A stretch of DNA of 64,000 nucleotides, from contig NZ_JAHWGU010000018.1 in NCBI RefSeq assembly GCF_020873875.1, positions 1-64,000 on the forward strand, read 5' to 3'. Source of the DNA: Actinoplanes sp. DH11. GTDB taxonomy: Bacteria > Actinomycetota > Actinomycetes > Mycobacteriales > Micromonosporaceae. Below the pieces are notes generated by a model. That model had not been told where the DNA came from. It was given only the letters and a program-made list of their open reading frames with translations, and searched no databases. Shown piece after piece: positions 1-8,639 of the stretch. The translations under genes and the position numbers were made by a program. Each line of letters opens with the position of its first letter. Positions within the stretch are counted from its first letter, which is position 1.

Positions 1-128
1 GGCCCGACCGGCGGCGACCGGCCCGACCGGCGGCGACCGGCCCGACCGGCGGCGACCGGCCCGACCGGCGGCGACCGGCCCGACCGGCGGCGACCGGCCC
101 GACCGGCGGCGACCGGCCCGACCGGCGC
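1..128. repeat. 19-bp tandem repeat, about 6.7 copies
   Basis: The unit GGCCCGACCGGCGGCGACC repeats head to tail with almost no divergence from the first base of the window to about 128, where it decays into related GCGACCGGC words. The period is not a multiple of three, so a reading frame through it would cycle every 57 bp; none of the frames obviously belongs to a gene. The array is cut by the window edge. From 129 to 272 I see no gene, only the downstream flank of the minus-strand glycosidase. Confidence 0.9.
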
Positions 129-272
129 GACCGGCGCGAGCGGCGACGGGTGGCGCGGGCGGCAAGGTTCAGTGGCCGGAGGGGTGGGAGTTGAGGGCCC
201 GATGAAGCGGCGATGCTGGCGAACGGGGCGCTGCGGATGGCGATCGGCGGGCTGGCGCGCGTGGCGGAAGGG

Positions 273-1748
273 TCAGGTCGTCACGCGGAGCCAGGCGGCC
301 GCGTCGGCGGGGAGGTCGCCGGACGGGGTGAGAGGGTCGCTGCTCAGCAGGAGTTCGCCCGGCGGCAGCGGCACGGGCCCGCTGCCCATCGCCACCACCA
401 GTGTGAACCCGGGTCGGCGGGCGATCAGCCGGGCGTCGGCGTCCACCGACCACTGCACCGGGTCGTCGGCGGTGAGGGTGCCTTCGTGGTGGAGCCGGCG
501 GCGGATCGCGATCGCGGAGCGGCACAGGGGGAGGGACGGTGAGTTCAGGTGTTCGTCCCAGCCGGGCGGGACGGGGAGCCACGGCGGGGCCGAGCCCGGC
601 GGTGAGAAGCCGTCCGGCCAGGGCAGCGGGACGCGGCAGCCGTCGCGGGACATGCCGGAGCGGGTGAAGGCCGGGTCCTGTCGCGCGGATTCCGGGACGT
701 CGGCTTCGGGCAGCCCGTACTCCTGTCCTTGGTAGAGGTAGGCCGCCCCGGGCAGGCCGAGCACGGTCAGCATCGCCGCCCGGGCGCGTGCGGGGCTGCC
801 GTAACGGGTCGGTGTCCGTACCACGTCGTGGTTTTCGACCACCCAGGTGACGGGGCGGTGTTCGAGCAGTTCGGCGCCGATCCGCTGCCATGCCGACGCG
901 TCCCAGGGCGCCATCACGAAGCCGAACGCGAATGCCTGGTGCAGCCGGTCGGGCCCCACGTAACGGGCGGCGCGGTCCGGCGGCAGGTTGACTTCGCCGA
1001 CGAGGACGCGTTGCGGGGTGTACGAGTCGGCGATCTCCCGCCACCGCTGGTAGACGGCGGGCGTCTCGGGCTGGTCGCAGGCGAGCGGGTTGGTCCGTAA
1101 CCGGCCCGGTGCCGGGATGACGCCGGGTGGCAGGGGCGGCAGGCCGGGGGCTTTGAACAGGCCGTACGCCACGTCGACCCGCAGGCCGTCGACGCCGAGG
1201 CCGAACCAGAACCGGAGCACCTCGTCGAAGAAGGGCGCGGTCCGCGGGTCCCGCCAGTTCCAGTCGGGCTGGGTAGGCGCGTAGAGGTGCAGGTACCACG
1301 TGCCGTCGCCGGCGGGTTCCCAGGCGGAGCCGCCGAAGACGCTCGGCCAGTCGTTGGGGGCGGAGGTGAAATGGAACCGGGCCCGCGCCGACTCGGAACC
1401 GGCCAGCGCCTCCTGGAAGATCGGGTGCTGGGACGAGCAGTGGTTCGGGACAATGTCGATGATCACGCGCAGGCCGAGGTCGTGTGCCCGCTCCAGCATG
1501 GCCTGGAATGCCGGCAGGTCCCCGAACAGTGGATCGACGCCGGTGTAGTCGCTCACGTCGTACCCGTGATCGTCTTGGGGTGAGGTCTGGAACGGGGTGA
1601 GCCAGACGGCGTCGGCGCCCAGGTCCGCGATGTGCCCGAGCCGGGCCGTCAGACCGGCCAGATCGCCGATGCCGTCGCCGTTCGCATCCGCGAATGATCT
1701 TGGATAGACCTGATACACCACGCCGTCGCGCCACCACACCCCCGCCAT
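273..1748 (-). CDS. GH13 alpha-glucosidase / alpha-amylase family protein
   Basis: A 491-residue cytoplasmic glycoside hydrolase of family 13, likely hydrolysing alpha-linked oligosaccharides brought in by the neighbouring ABC transporter. It begins with the typical VVYQVYPRSFADANGDGIGD segment (residues 10-29). Family-conserved residues are visible: DIVPNH at 98-103, nucleophile Asp192 in GLRVDVAYG, acid/base Glu252 in LVGEVNL, and transition-state Asp308 in VVENHDVVR. There is no signal peptide, which favours an oligosaccharide alpha-glucosidase over a secreted amylase. At 491 residues it is a little shorter than usual (about 530-560), mostly in the C-terminal beta domain. The ATG at 1748 is chosen because the family homology begins there; it is divergent from the aldehyde dehydrogenase. 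Exact substrate is not readable. Confidence 0.88.
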   Translation of the reverse strand: MAGVWWRDGVVYQVYPRSFADANGDGIGDLAGLTARLGHIADLGADAVWLTPFQTSPQDDHGYDVSDYTGVDPLFGDLPAFQAMLERAHDLGLRVIIDIVPNHCSSQHPIFQEALAGSESARARFHFTSAPNDWPSVFGGSAWEPAGDGTWYLHLYAPTQPDWNWRDPRTAPFFDEVLRFWFGLGVDGLRVDVAYGLFKAPGLPPLPPGVIPAPGRLRTNPLACDQPETPAVYQRWREIADSYTPQRVLVGEVNLPPDRAARYVGPDRLHQAFAFGFVMAPWDASAWQRIGAELLEHRPVTWVVENHDVVRTPTRYGSPARARAAMLTVLGLPGAAYLYQGQEYGLPEADVPESARQDPAFTRSGMSRDGCRVPLPWPDGFSPPGSAPPWLPVPPGWDEHLNSPSLPLCRSAIAIRRRLHHEGTLTADDPVQWSVDADARLIARRPGFTLVVAMGSGPVPLPPGELLLSSDPLTPSGDLPADAAAWLRVTT

Positions 1749-1820
1749 GCCCCCAGTGTGCGCGGATGCGTGGCGGCGCGCAGTGTGGGGGAGCAAGATG
1801 ACGTAGACGAAGGAGCCGTT

Positions 1821-3248
1821 GTGGAAACCGAACTGTTCATTGGCGGGAGCTGGGTGCCGGCCTCGTCGGGCAGCCGTTTCGACGTGCTGGACCCGGCGAG
1901 CGGCGACACGATCGCCTCGGTCGCGGACGGTGGCGAGGCGGACGCGATCGCCGCGGTGGATGCGGCGGCGGCGGCCGGTCCGGCCTGGGCGGCGACACCC
2001 CCGAGAGTACGGGCTGAGGTGCTCCGCAAGGCCTTCGAGTTGATGACGCAGCGCGCCGACGACCTGGCGAAGCTGATCAGCCTGGAGAACGGCAAGGCCC
2101 TCGTGGACGCGAAGGGCGAGGTCACGTACGCCGCGGAGTTCTTCCGCTGGTTCGCCGAGGAGGCGGTCCGTGGTGAGGGCGCCATCGCGACCGCGCCGTC
2201 CGGTGCCAACAAGATCCTGGTGGTGCGGCAGCCGGTCGGCGTCTGTGTCCTGGTGACGCCGTGGAACTTCCCGGCAGCGATGGCCACCCGCAAGATCGGC
2301 CCGGCGCTGGCCGCCGGATGCACGGTGATCCTGAAGCCGGCCAGCGACACCCCGCTGACGGCGCTCGCGATGGCCGCGCTGCTGGCCGAGGCCGGTGTGC
2401 CGGACGGCGTGGTGAACGTGCTGCCGTCGCGCAGCTCCGGCAAGGTCGTCTCGATGATGCTGCGTGACCAGCGGGTCCGCAAGTTGTCGTTCACCGGTTC
2501 GACGGAGGTGGGCCGGATCCTGCTCGCCCAGGCCGCCGAGAACGTGGTGAACACGTCGATGGAGCTGGGCGGCAACGCGCCGTTCGTGGTCTTCGCCGAC
2601 GCCGACCTGGACGCGGCGATCGAGGGCGCGATGATCGCCAAGATGCGTAACGGCGGGGAGGCGTGCACCGCGGCGAACCGGTTCTTCGTGGAGTCGCCGA
2701 TCGCTGAGGAGTTCTCCCGCCGGCTCGCGCAGCGCATGTCGGCGCTGGTGGTCGGCCCCGGCACGGACGAGAAGACACAGGTGGGCCCGCTCGTCAACGA
2801 GGACACCGTGGCGAAGGTGGACGACCTGGTCCGGTCCGCCGTGGACGCCGGCGCCGAGGCGATCACCGGTGGCAGCCGGCCGGCGGGTCCCGGTTTCTAC
2901 TACCCGCCGACGGTGCTGACCGGGGTGGCCCCGGACTCGGCGATCCTGCGGGAGGAGATCTTCGGGCCGGTCGCCCCGATCGTGACGTTCACCGGCGAGG
3001 ACGAGGCGGTGCGGCTCGCGAACGACACCGAGTACGGGCTGGTGGCGTACGTCTACACCGCCGACCTGGCCCGTGGCCTGCGGGTCAGTGAGGCGATCGA
3101 GGCAGGCATGGTGGGCCTGAACCGGGGTCTGGTGAGCGACCCGGCCGCGCCGTTCGGTGGTGTCAAGCAGAGCGGAATCGGTCGTGAGGGCGGCCACGAG
3201 GGCCTCCTGGAGTACTTGGAGTCCAAGTACATCGCGGTCACCTGGTAG
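1821..3248 (+). CDS. NAD(P)-dependent aldehyde dehydrogenase, succinate-semialdehyde type
   Basis: A complete 475-residue aldehyde dehydrogenase. Catalytic residues are in place: TPWNFP with Asn149, Glu248 in MELGGNAP, and Cys282 in GGEACTAAN. The late motif EIFGPVAPI and the C-terminal PFGGVKQSG segment are typical of the succinate-semialdehyde (GabD-like) group, but the substrate remains inferred. A longer reading frame opens at 1758; I choose the GTG at 1821 because GAAGGAG lies 5 bp before it and homology starts with ETELFIGGSW. It is divergent from the GH13 gene and 81 bp ahead of the sugar-binding protein gene, so it may oxidise an aldehyde arising from carbohydrate breakdown. Confidence 0.88.
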   Translation: METELFIGGSWVPASSGSRFDVLDPASGDTIASVADGGEADAIAAVDAAAAAGPAWAATPPRVRAEVLRKAFELMTQRADDLAKLISLENGKALVDAKGEVTYAAEFFRWFAEEAVRGEGAIATAPSGANKILVVRQPVGVCVLVTPWNFPAAMATRKIGPALAAGCTVILKPASDTPLTALAMAALLAEAGVPDGVVNVLPSRSSGKVVSMMLRDQRVRKLSFTGSTEVGRILLAQAAENVVNTSMELGGNAPFVVFADADLDAAIEGAMIAKMRNGGEACTAANRFFVESPIAEEFSRRLAQRMSALVVGPGTDEKTQVGPLVNEDTVAKVDDLVRSAVDAGAEAITGGSRPAGPGFYYPPTVLTGVAPDSAILREEIFGPVAPIVTFTGEDEAVRLANDTEYGLVAYVYTADLARGLRVSEAIEAGMVGLNRGLVSDPAAPFGGVKQSGIGREGGHEGLLEYLESKYIAVTW

Positions 3249-3300
3249 AGCTTTCGGGTCGCGCGGTCGCGGCGGCGGGCTTACGGTCAGAGATGTTCTT

Positions 3301-3318
3301 CGTTATCGATGCGTAACG
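3301..3318. promoter_or_regulatory. Possible operator before the sugar ABC operon
   Basis: CGTTATCGATGCGTAACG is an inverted repeat with 5-bp arms (CGTTA / TAACG) around an 8-bp centre, ending 11 bp before the start codon of the binding-protein gene. A LacI- or GntR-type repressor site is possible there, but no regulator gene is adjacent and the palindrome is weak. Confidence 0.25.
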
Positions 3319-3329
3319 GGGTGGACATC

Positions 3330-4712
3330 ATGAAGGCTGTTCCTGCGGCCGCGACAGCGGTTCTGCTGGCTTTGACCTTGGGGGCTTGCGGCGGCGACGA
3401 GGGTGGTGGTGACGAGGACGGGACACTCACCGTCTGGAGCTTGGAGAACCTGACCGACCGGGTGCAGGCCACCCAGCGGATCGCCGACGGGTTCACCAAG
3501 GCCACCGGGATCCCGGTGAAGATCGTCGCGACTGACGAGAACCAGTTCAGCAGCCTGATCACCTCGGCCGCGGCGGCCGGGACGCTGCCCGACGTGGTGG
3601 GTGCCCTGCCGCTGGCCGCGGTGGCGCAGATGGCCACCAACGAGCTCCTCGACACCGAGGCGGCCAAGGCCGTGGTGGATCAGCTCGGGACGGGCACGTT
3701 CTCCGCGCCGGCGCTCGCGCTGACCGGTCAGGACGGCGCACAGTGGGCGGTGCCGTCGGACGGCTGGGCGCAGCTGCTCTTCTATCGCAAGGACCTGTTC
3801 GAGAAGGCCGGTCTGGCCGCCCCGGAGAGCTACGCCGCGATCCGTGCGGCCGCGGAGCGGCTGAACACGAAGGACGTCGCGGGCATCACCCTCGCGACGG
3901 TCGGGAACGACGCGTTCACCCAGCAGACGTTCGAGAACCTGGCGCTCGGCAACAACTGCCAGATGGTCGACGACGCGAAGTCCGTGCTGCTCGACTCGCC
4001 GCAGTGCGTGGAGACCTTCCAGCTCTACTCCGACCTGCTGAAGAACTGGTCGGTGCCGGGCGCGCAGGACGTCGACACCACCCGTGCCACCTACTTCGCC
4101 GGCAAGGCGTCGATGGTGGTCTGGTCCTCGTTCCTGCTCGACGAGCTGGCCGGGCTGCGCAACGACGCCCTGCCCACGTGCGCCGAGTGCAAGAACGACC
4201 CGACCTGGCTGGCGAAGAACACCGGCGTGGTGACCGCGGTCAGCGGGCCGCAGGGCCGGCCGGCGCAGTTCGGCGAGATCACCAGCTGGGCCTTGACGGC
4301 CGGCGGCGGGCAGACCGACGCGGCGAAGCGCTTCGTGGCCTACATGATGAACGAGGGCTACACCGACTGGCTGAGCATCGCGCCGGAAGGCAAGATCCCG
4401 GTGCGCAAGGGTACGGCGGAGGACGCGACCAAGTTCGCCACCGCCTGGAGCACGCTGCCCGCGGGCGTGGACACGAAGAAGCCGCTCGCCGAGCTCTATC
4501 CCGAGGACTTCCTCACCGCGATGCGGCAGAGCCCGGACACGTTCCAGCGCTGGGGCTTCCCGCAGAAGCAGGGCGCGCTCGTGGGTGCGACCCTGGGTGA
4601 GCTGCCGGTGCCCAAGGCGATCAACGGGCTGGCGACGGGGGAACTGGACGCGGCCGGCGCGGCCGAGCGGGCCGCCGAGGACGTCAAGACGATCCAGAAG
4701 TCCCTCGAGTGA
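3330..4712 (+). CDS. Sugar ABC transporter substrate-binding lipoprotein
   Basis: A 460-residue extracytoplasmic solute-binding protein of the MalE-like (family 1) class. The N-terminus is a lipoprotein signal: hydrophobic stretch followed by lipobox LGAC with the lipidated Cys at residue 20 and an acidic Gly/Asp-rich spacer. I start at the ATG at 3330 rather than the upstream ATG at 3309, because it gives a compact signal peptide. Its TGA overlaps the GTG of the first permease, so the three genes form one operon. No ATP-binding subunit is encoded here; actinomycetes commonly use a shared ATPase (MsiK) encoded elsewhere. The neighbouring GH13 enzyme suggests an alpha-glucoside ligand (inference). 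Confidence 0.9.
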   Translation: MKAVPAAATAVLLALTLGACGGDEGGGDEDGTLTVWSLENLTDRVQATQRIADGFTKATGIPVKIVATDENQFSSLITSAAAAGTLPDVVGALPLAAVAQMATNELLDTEAAKAVVDQLGTGTFSAPALALTGQDGAQWAVPSDGWAQLLFYRKDLFEKAGLAAPESYAAIRAAAERLNTKDVAGITLATVGNDAFTQQTFENLALGNNCQMVDDAKSVLLDSPQCVETFQLYSDLLKNWSVPGAQDVDTTRATYFAGKASMVVWSSFLLDELAGLRNDALPTCAECKNDPTWLAKNTGVVTAVSGPQGRPAQFGEITSWALTAGGGQTDAAKRFVAYMMNEGYTDWLSIAPEGKIPVRKGTAEDATKFATAWSTLPAGVDTKKPLAELYPEDFLTAMRQSPDTFQRWGFPQKQGALVGATLGELPVPKAINGLATGELDAAGAAERAAEDVKTIQKSLE

Positions 4713-5653
4713 AAGCACCGCTGACGCTGCGGCAACGGGAGAACCGGGCCGGGCTCGCCTACCTGTCACCCACGCTGATCGTCGTCCTGGTCGTCGTGGT
4801 CGCGCCGATCCTCTGGACGATCATGCTGGCCTTCCAGCGGATCCGGCTGATCAACCTGCGCCGGGCCGGCGTCTTCGGCGACTACTCACTGGCAAACCTC
4901 GAGCTGGTGCTCACCTCGCCGGGATTCTGGTCGTCGCTCTGGACGACGGTGGTCTACACGGTGGGTTCGACGTTCGGCTCGATCGTGCTCGGCCTGATCG
5001 CGGCGCTCGCCCTGCGGGGCCGGTTCCGCGGCCGCACCCTGGTCCGGGCGTCGGTGCTGCTGCCGTACGTGGCCCCGGTGGTGGCCGTGACGTTCGTCTG
5101 GACGATCCTGCTCAGCCCGCAGTTCGGCCTGGTCAACGACTGGGGCATGCGGTTCCTCGGCTGGGACCGGCCGATCGCCTTCCTGAGCCAGCGGGAGTAC
5201 GCCCTCGACCTGCTCGGCTGGCACATCGAGATCCCGCTGGCCCTGCTCACCGTGATCGCGTTCGAGTCGTGGCGGTACTTCCCGTTCGCCTTCCTGTTCC
5301 TGCTGGCCCGCTTGCAGGCGGTGCCGCAGGAGTTGGAGGAGGCGGCCCGGGTCGACGGCGCCGCGCCCACCCAGAACTTCCGGCACATCCTGCTGCCGCA
5401 GCTCTCCGCCGTGATCGCGCTGCTCTGTGTGCTGCGCTTCATCATGACGTTCAACAAGTTCGACGACGTCTACCTGCTGACCGGCGGCGGGGCCGGCACC
5501 GAGGTGGTGAGCGTGCGCGTCTACGAGTTCCTCACCGCCCGCTTCGACGTCGGCGCGGCCGCCGCGCAGGCGCTGGTGCTCGCGGCCGGCCTGGTCGTGC
5601 TGCTGGTGATCTATCTGCGGTTCCTGGCGCCGAAGGTCGAGGGGGAGTCATGA
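4709..5653 (+). CDS. Sugar ABC transporter permease, MalF type
   Basis: A 314-residue polytopic inner-membrane permease with about six transmembrane segments. The cytoplasmic EAA loop that docks the ATPase is at residues 211-230 (EAARVDG...ILLP). Its GTG start overlaps the TGA of the binding-protein gene by four bases, and its own TGA overlaps the next ATG, so translation of all three genes is coupled. It belongs to the MalF/LacF family of carbohydrate uptake transporters; sugar specificity cannot be read from the permease. Confidence 0.92.
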   Translation: MKAPLTLRQRENRAGLAYLSPTLIVVLVVVVAPILWTIMLAFQRIRLINLRRAGVFGDYSLANLELVLTSPGFWSSLWTTVVYTVGSTFGSIVLGLIAALALRGRFRGRTLVRASVLLPYVAPVVAVTFVWTILLSPQFGLVNDWGMRFLGWDRPIAFLSQREYALDLLGWHIEIPLALLTVIAFESWRYFPFAFLFLLARLQAVPQELEEAARVDGAAPTQNFRHILLPQLSAVIALLCVLRFIMTFNKFDDVYLLTGGGAGTEVVSVRVYEFLTARFDVGAAAAQALVLAAGLVVLLVIYLRFLAPKVEGES

Positions 5654-6519
5654 GGGACCGGGCGACGATCGAGGCGCGCGTCCTGGGGGTGCTGCGCCCC
5701 GTCGTGATCATCGTGCTGCTGGTCGCGACGATCTTCCCGTTCCTTTACATGCTGCTGCTCTCGGTGCGCCCGATCGAGCAGCTCCTGCAGGATCCTGGGC
5801 AGCTCTGGGTGCCGCCGTCCGAGTGGACGATCGGCACCTACCAGGAGGTGCTCACGTCGGTGTCCGACGGCGGTCAGGGCTTCCTGCGGTTCCTGGCGAA
5901 CTCGGCGATCGTCTCGCTGGCGGCGACGGCGCTGACGCTGCTGGTGTCGATCCCCGGCGCGTACGCCGTCAGCAGGCTCCGTTTCACCGGCCGCCGCCAG
6001 GTGCACTTCCTGTTCCTCTCGGTCTACCTGTTCCCGTCGATCCTGCTGGCCATCCCGCTCTTCGTGCTCTTCACCCGGCTCGGCCTGCGTGGCTCGCTGG
6101 GCGGCCTGACGATCGTGTACATCGCGCAGACCGTGCCGGTCTCGATCTACATGCTGCGCAACTACCTCAGCACGATCCCGGAGAGTCTGGAGGAGGCGGC
6201 GGCCGTCGACGGGTACAGCCGGTTGCAGACCCTCCGCAAGATCATCCTGCCGCTCGCCGCGCCCGCCGTGATGGCGAACGCGCTGTACGTCTTCATGATC
6301 GCGTGGAACGAATTTCTGTTCGCTCTGCTCTTCCTGGTGGAGGATCGGGCCGATTGGACCGTCTCGCTCGGCCTGGCGCAGCTCTCCGGCGGCATCGAGG
6401 TCAGCAAGACCGTCTTGATGGCCGGTTCCGTTGTGCTGACGCTGCCAATCGTGATCATATTCTTCGCGGCTGAGCGGCTGCTCACCGAAGGATTGACGGC
6501 GGGAGCCGAGAAAGCCTGA
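5650..6519 (+). CDS. Sugar ABC transporter permease, MalG type
   Basis: A 289-residue partner permease with six predicted membrane helices and the EAA loop at about 182-201 (EAAAVDG...IILP). It begins at an ATG overlapping the preceding stop (ATGA) with GGGGGAG as the ribosome binding site. It closes the operon: the next gene on the strand starts 220 bp later behind its own promoter-like sequence. No transcription regulator or ATPase of the system is in the window. Confidence 0.92.
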   Translation: MRDRATIEARVLGVLRPVVIIVLLVATIFPFLYMLLLSVRPIEQLLQDPGQLWVPPSEWTIGTYQEVLTSVSDGGQGFLRFLANSAIVSLAATALTLLVSIPGAYAVSRLRFTGRRQVHFLFLSVYLFPSILLAIPLFVLFTRLGLRGSLGGLTIVYIAQTVPVSIYMLRNYLSTIPESLEEAAAVDGYSRLQTLRKIILPLAAPAVMANALYVFMIAWNEFLFALLFLVEDRADWTVSLGLAQLSGGIEVSKTVLMAGSVVLTLPIVIIFFAAERLLTEGLTAGAEKA

Positions 6520-6598
6520 CGGATCGCAGGTGCATGTCGGGAAAATCGGGCAACGCGTGGTGCGTTAGAGCGACCGTACGATTACTGCTCGTGTTTGT

Positions 6599-6629
6599 TT
6601 GGCAGTAACCGTGAGAAAATGAATAATCT
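6599..6629 (+). promoter_or_regulatory. Candidate sigma-70-type promoter for the xylose-type binding protein
   Basis: An AT-richer island in the 220-bp gap holds TTGGCA (6599-6604) and TAATCT (6624-6629). The 19-bp spacer is longer than ideal, so this is a candidate only. It lies about 110 bp before the start codon at 6740. Confidence 0.35.
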
Positions 6630-6739
6630 TGTGCTCTGGCCCCCTCCCGATGCTGCTCCCGTGACGCGCTGGCCGATACTAGGCGGGCCGTTCAGCGCCC
6701 CACCGCAGCTCGGGACCCCCTGAGAGGACACAGATCGCC

Positions 6740-7861
6740 ATGCGTAAGTCTCTGCTCGCCCTGGTCGCCGCAGGCCTGATGACCACGGTCACCCTCACGG
6801 CTTGTGACGACGGCACCGACCCTGGTGACTCCGGCGACAGTGGCTCGGCGACGACGAGCAGCGGCGGCACCTCCTCCGGCTCGGGTGGCATCGGCGTGAT
6901 CCTGCCGGACACCAAGAGCTCGCAGCGCTGGAGCACCGACGACCCGAAGTACCTCAAGGCCGCGTTCGAGAAGGCCAAGGTGCCGTACCAGATCGAGAAC
7001 GCCGAAGGTGACAAGGAGCAGTTCAAGCGCCTCGGCGACTCGATGCTCGACAACGGCGCCAAGGTTCTGGTGATCGCGAACCTGGACGCGGCGAGCGGCA
7101 AGGCAGTCATCGACAACGCTAAGTCCCGTGGCATCCCGGTGATCGACTACGACCGGCTCACCCTCAACGGCGGCGCCGACTACTACGTCAGCTTCGACAA
7201 CGAGAAGGTCGGCGAACTCCAGGCCCAGGGCCTCGCGACCTGCCTCAAGGGCGTCAAGAACCCGATCATCGCCGAGCTCAACGGCTCGCCGACCGACAAC
7301 AACGCCCACCTGTTCAAGGCCGGCTACGACCGGGTCCTGCAGGAATACTTCGACACCGCCCAGTTCACCAAGGGCCCGGACCAGTTCGTCCCGGAGTGGG
7401 ACGAGGACGAGGGCCGGGAGATCTTCGGGCAGATGATCAAGCAGTTCCCGAAGGTCCGCGGGGTGCTGGCCGCCAACGACGGCCTCGGCAACGCCGCGAT
7501 CGAGGTGCTGCGGGAGAAGAAGCTGAACGGCACCGTCCCGGTCACCGGCCAGGACGCCACCGTGCAGGGTCTGCAGAACATCCTCGCCGGCGACCAGTGC
7601 ATGACGGTCTACAAGGAGATCGCCAAGGAGGCCAACGCGGCCGCCGACCTGGCGATCAAGCTGTACAACAACGTCAAGGCGCCGGTCGACGACAAGCTGA
7701 AGGACCCGGAGTCGGGCGCCTACGTGCCGTTCGTGAAGCTGGACCCGGTCGCGATCAAGAAGAAGGACATCAAGTCGGTGGTCGCGAGCGGCTTCGTGAC
7801 CGTCAAGGACCTCTGCACCCCGGAGTTCAAGGCGGCCTGCACGGCAGCCGGCATCAAGTAA
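6740..7861 (+). CDS. Sugar-binding lipoprotein, periplasmic-binding-protein-like I (xylose/ChvE type)
   Basis: A 373-residue lipoprotein with signal peptide and lipobox LTAC (lipidated Cys22), then a Ser/Gly/Thr-rich linker and a type I periplasmic-binding fold: GVILPDTKSSQRW near the start, VIDYDRLTLNGGADYYVSFD, and AANDGLGNAAIEVL. These are features of the XylF/ChvE pentose/hexose-binding group. It is unusual that no permease or ATPase of the ribose/xylose type follows; the next gene is convergent after 33 bp. It may serve a transporter elsewhere or act as a sugar sensor. It is a different structural class from the MalE-like protein upstream. Confidence 0.87.
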   Translation: MRKSLLALVAAGLMTTVTLTACDDGTDPGDSGDSGSATTSSGGTSSGSGGIGVILPDTKSSQRWSTDDPKYLKAAFEKAKVPYQIENAEGDKEQFKRLGDSMLDNGAKVLVIANLDAASGKAVIDNAKSRGIPVIDYDRLTLNGGADYYVSFDNEKVGELQAQGLATCLKGVKNPIIAELNGSPTDNNAHLFKAGYDRVLQEYFDTAQFTKGPDQFVPEWDEDEGREIFGQMIKQFPKVRGVLAANDGLGNAAIEVLREKKLNGTVPVTGQDATVQGLQNILAGDQCMTVYKEIAKEANAAADLAIKLYNNVKAPVDDKLKDPESGAYVPFVKLDPVAIKKKDIKSVVASGFVTVKDLCTPEFKAACTAAGIK

Positions 7862-7894
7862 GCACGCTCTCTCAGGGGCCGGCAGGCCGCCACC

Positions 7895-8620
7895 TCAGTC
7901 CGCGATCCTGATCCGGACCCGGCGGTTCTGCCGGCCCTTGCTTTCCACCTTGACCACCTCGACCCGCCCGACCTGCCGCGTCGAGGCGACGTGGGTGCCG
8001 CCGTCGGCCTGCACATCCAGCCCCACGATGTCGATCACCCGGATCTCCGGGTTCTCCAGCGGCGGCAGCGCGTCCTGGGTGCGGACCAGCGTCGGGATCT
8101 CGAGCGCCTCCGCCCGCGGCAGCACCCGCGCCACGATCTTGCGGTCGGCGGCGATCTCCGCGTTCACCGCGTCCTCCAGGGTCTGCTTGAACCCCGGCGG
8201 CACCTCGGGCAGGTTGAAGTCCATCCGCGCCTCGCCCGGCTGCATGTTGCCGCCGGTCACGAGTGCCCCGAAATCCCGGAACACGGCACCGCAGAGAATG
8301 TGCAGCCCCGAATGCGTACGCATCAGGCTGCTCCGCCGCGCGTCATCGAGCGCCCCGCGCACCGTGGTGCCCGCCGCCGGCACCGGATCCTCCGGCGCCG
8401 GCACCAGATAGAACTCGTCTCTTTTTCGCGTGTCGACGATCCGCGTCTGGACGCCCTCCCAGAGCAGCACCCCATGGTCCGGCGGCTGCCCGCCCCCACC
8501 GGGATAGAAGGCCGACCGGTCCAGGACGATGCCCGCCTCCGGATCGGCCGGATCCGACCAGACGACGGTGCAATCCCACTCACGGACCGTAGGGTCGGCC
8601 CAATCCAGACGTTCGGTCAT
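7895..8620 (-). CDS. AlaX-like alanyl-tRNA editing protein
   Basis: A 241-residue stand-alone homologue of the alanyl-tRNA synthetase editing domain, expected to deacylate mischarged tRNA-Ala in trans. The N-terminal DRSAFYPGGGGQPPD motif (about 34-48) and zinc-site HSGLH (His103, His107) are present. The second zinc motif, CGGTH in AlaRS, reads DGGTH here (Asp206, His210), so the usual Cys ligand is replaced. It is the third gene of a minus-strand run after smpB and an LLM oxidoreductase, 19 bp behind the latter, linking it loosely with translation quality control. Confidence 0.82.
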   Translation of the reverse strand: MTERLDWADPTVREWDCTVVWSDPADPEAGIVLDRSAFYPGGGGQPPDHGVLLWEGVQTRIVDTRKRDEFYLVPAPEDPVPAAGTTVRGALDDARRSSLMRTHSGLHILCGAVFRDFGALVTGGNMQPGEARMDFNLPEVPPGFKQTLEDAVNAEIAADRKIVARVLPRAEALEIPTLVRTQDALPPLENPEIRVIDIVGLDVQADGGTHVASTRQVGRVEVVKVESKGRQNRRVRIRIAD

Positions 8621-8639
8621 GAACCGACTGTAACGCCGG

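Noticed and set aside
169..1737. Long minus-strand frame of about 520 residues over the glycosidase
   Set aside because: It is an Arg/Pro/Gly-rich shadow of the GH13 gene in another frame, without any family motif.
1649..3197. Minus-strand frames opposite the aldehyde dehydrogenase
   Set aside because: High GC keeps antisense frames open; amino acid composition is that of antisense shadow and the sense gene has all catalytic residues.
3303..4769. A 488-residue minus-strand frame opposite the sugar-binding protein
   Set aside because: Sense strand carries signal peptide, lipobox and coupled downstream permeases; the antisense frame has none.
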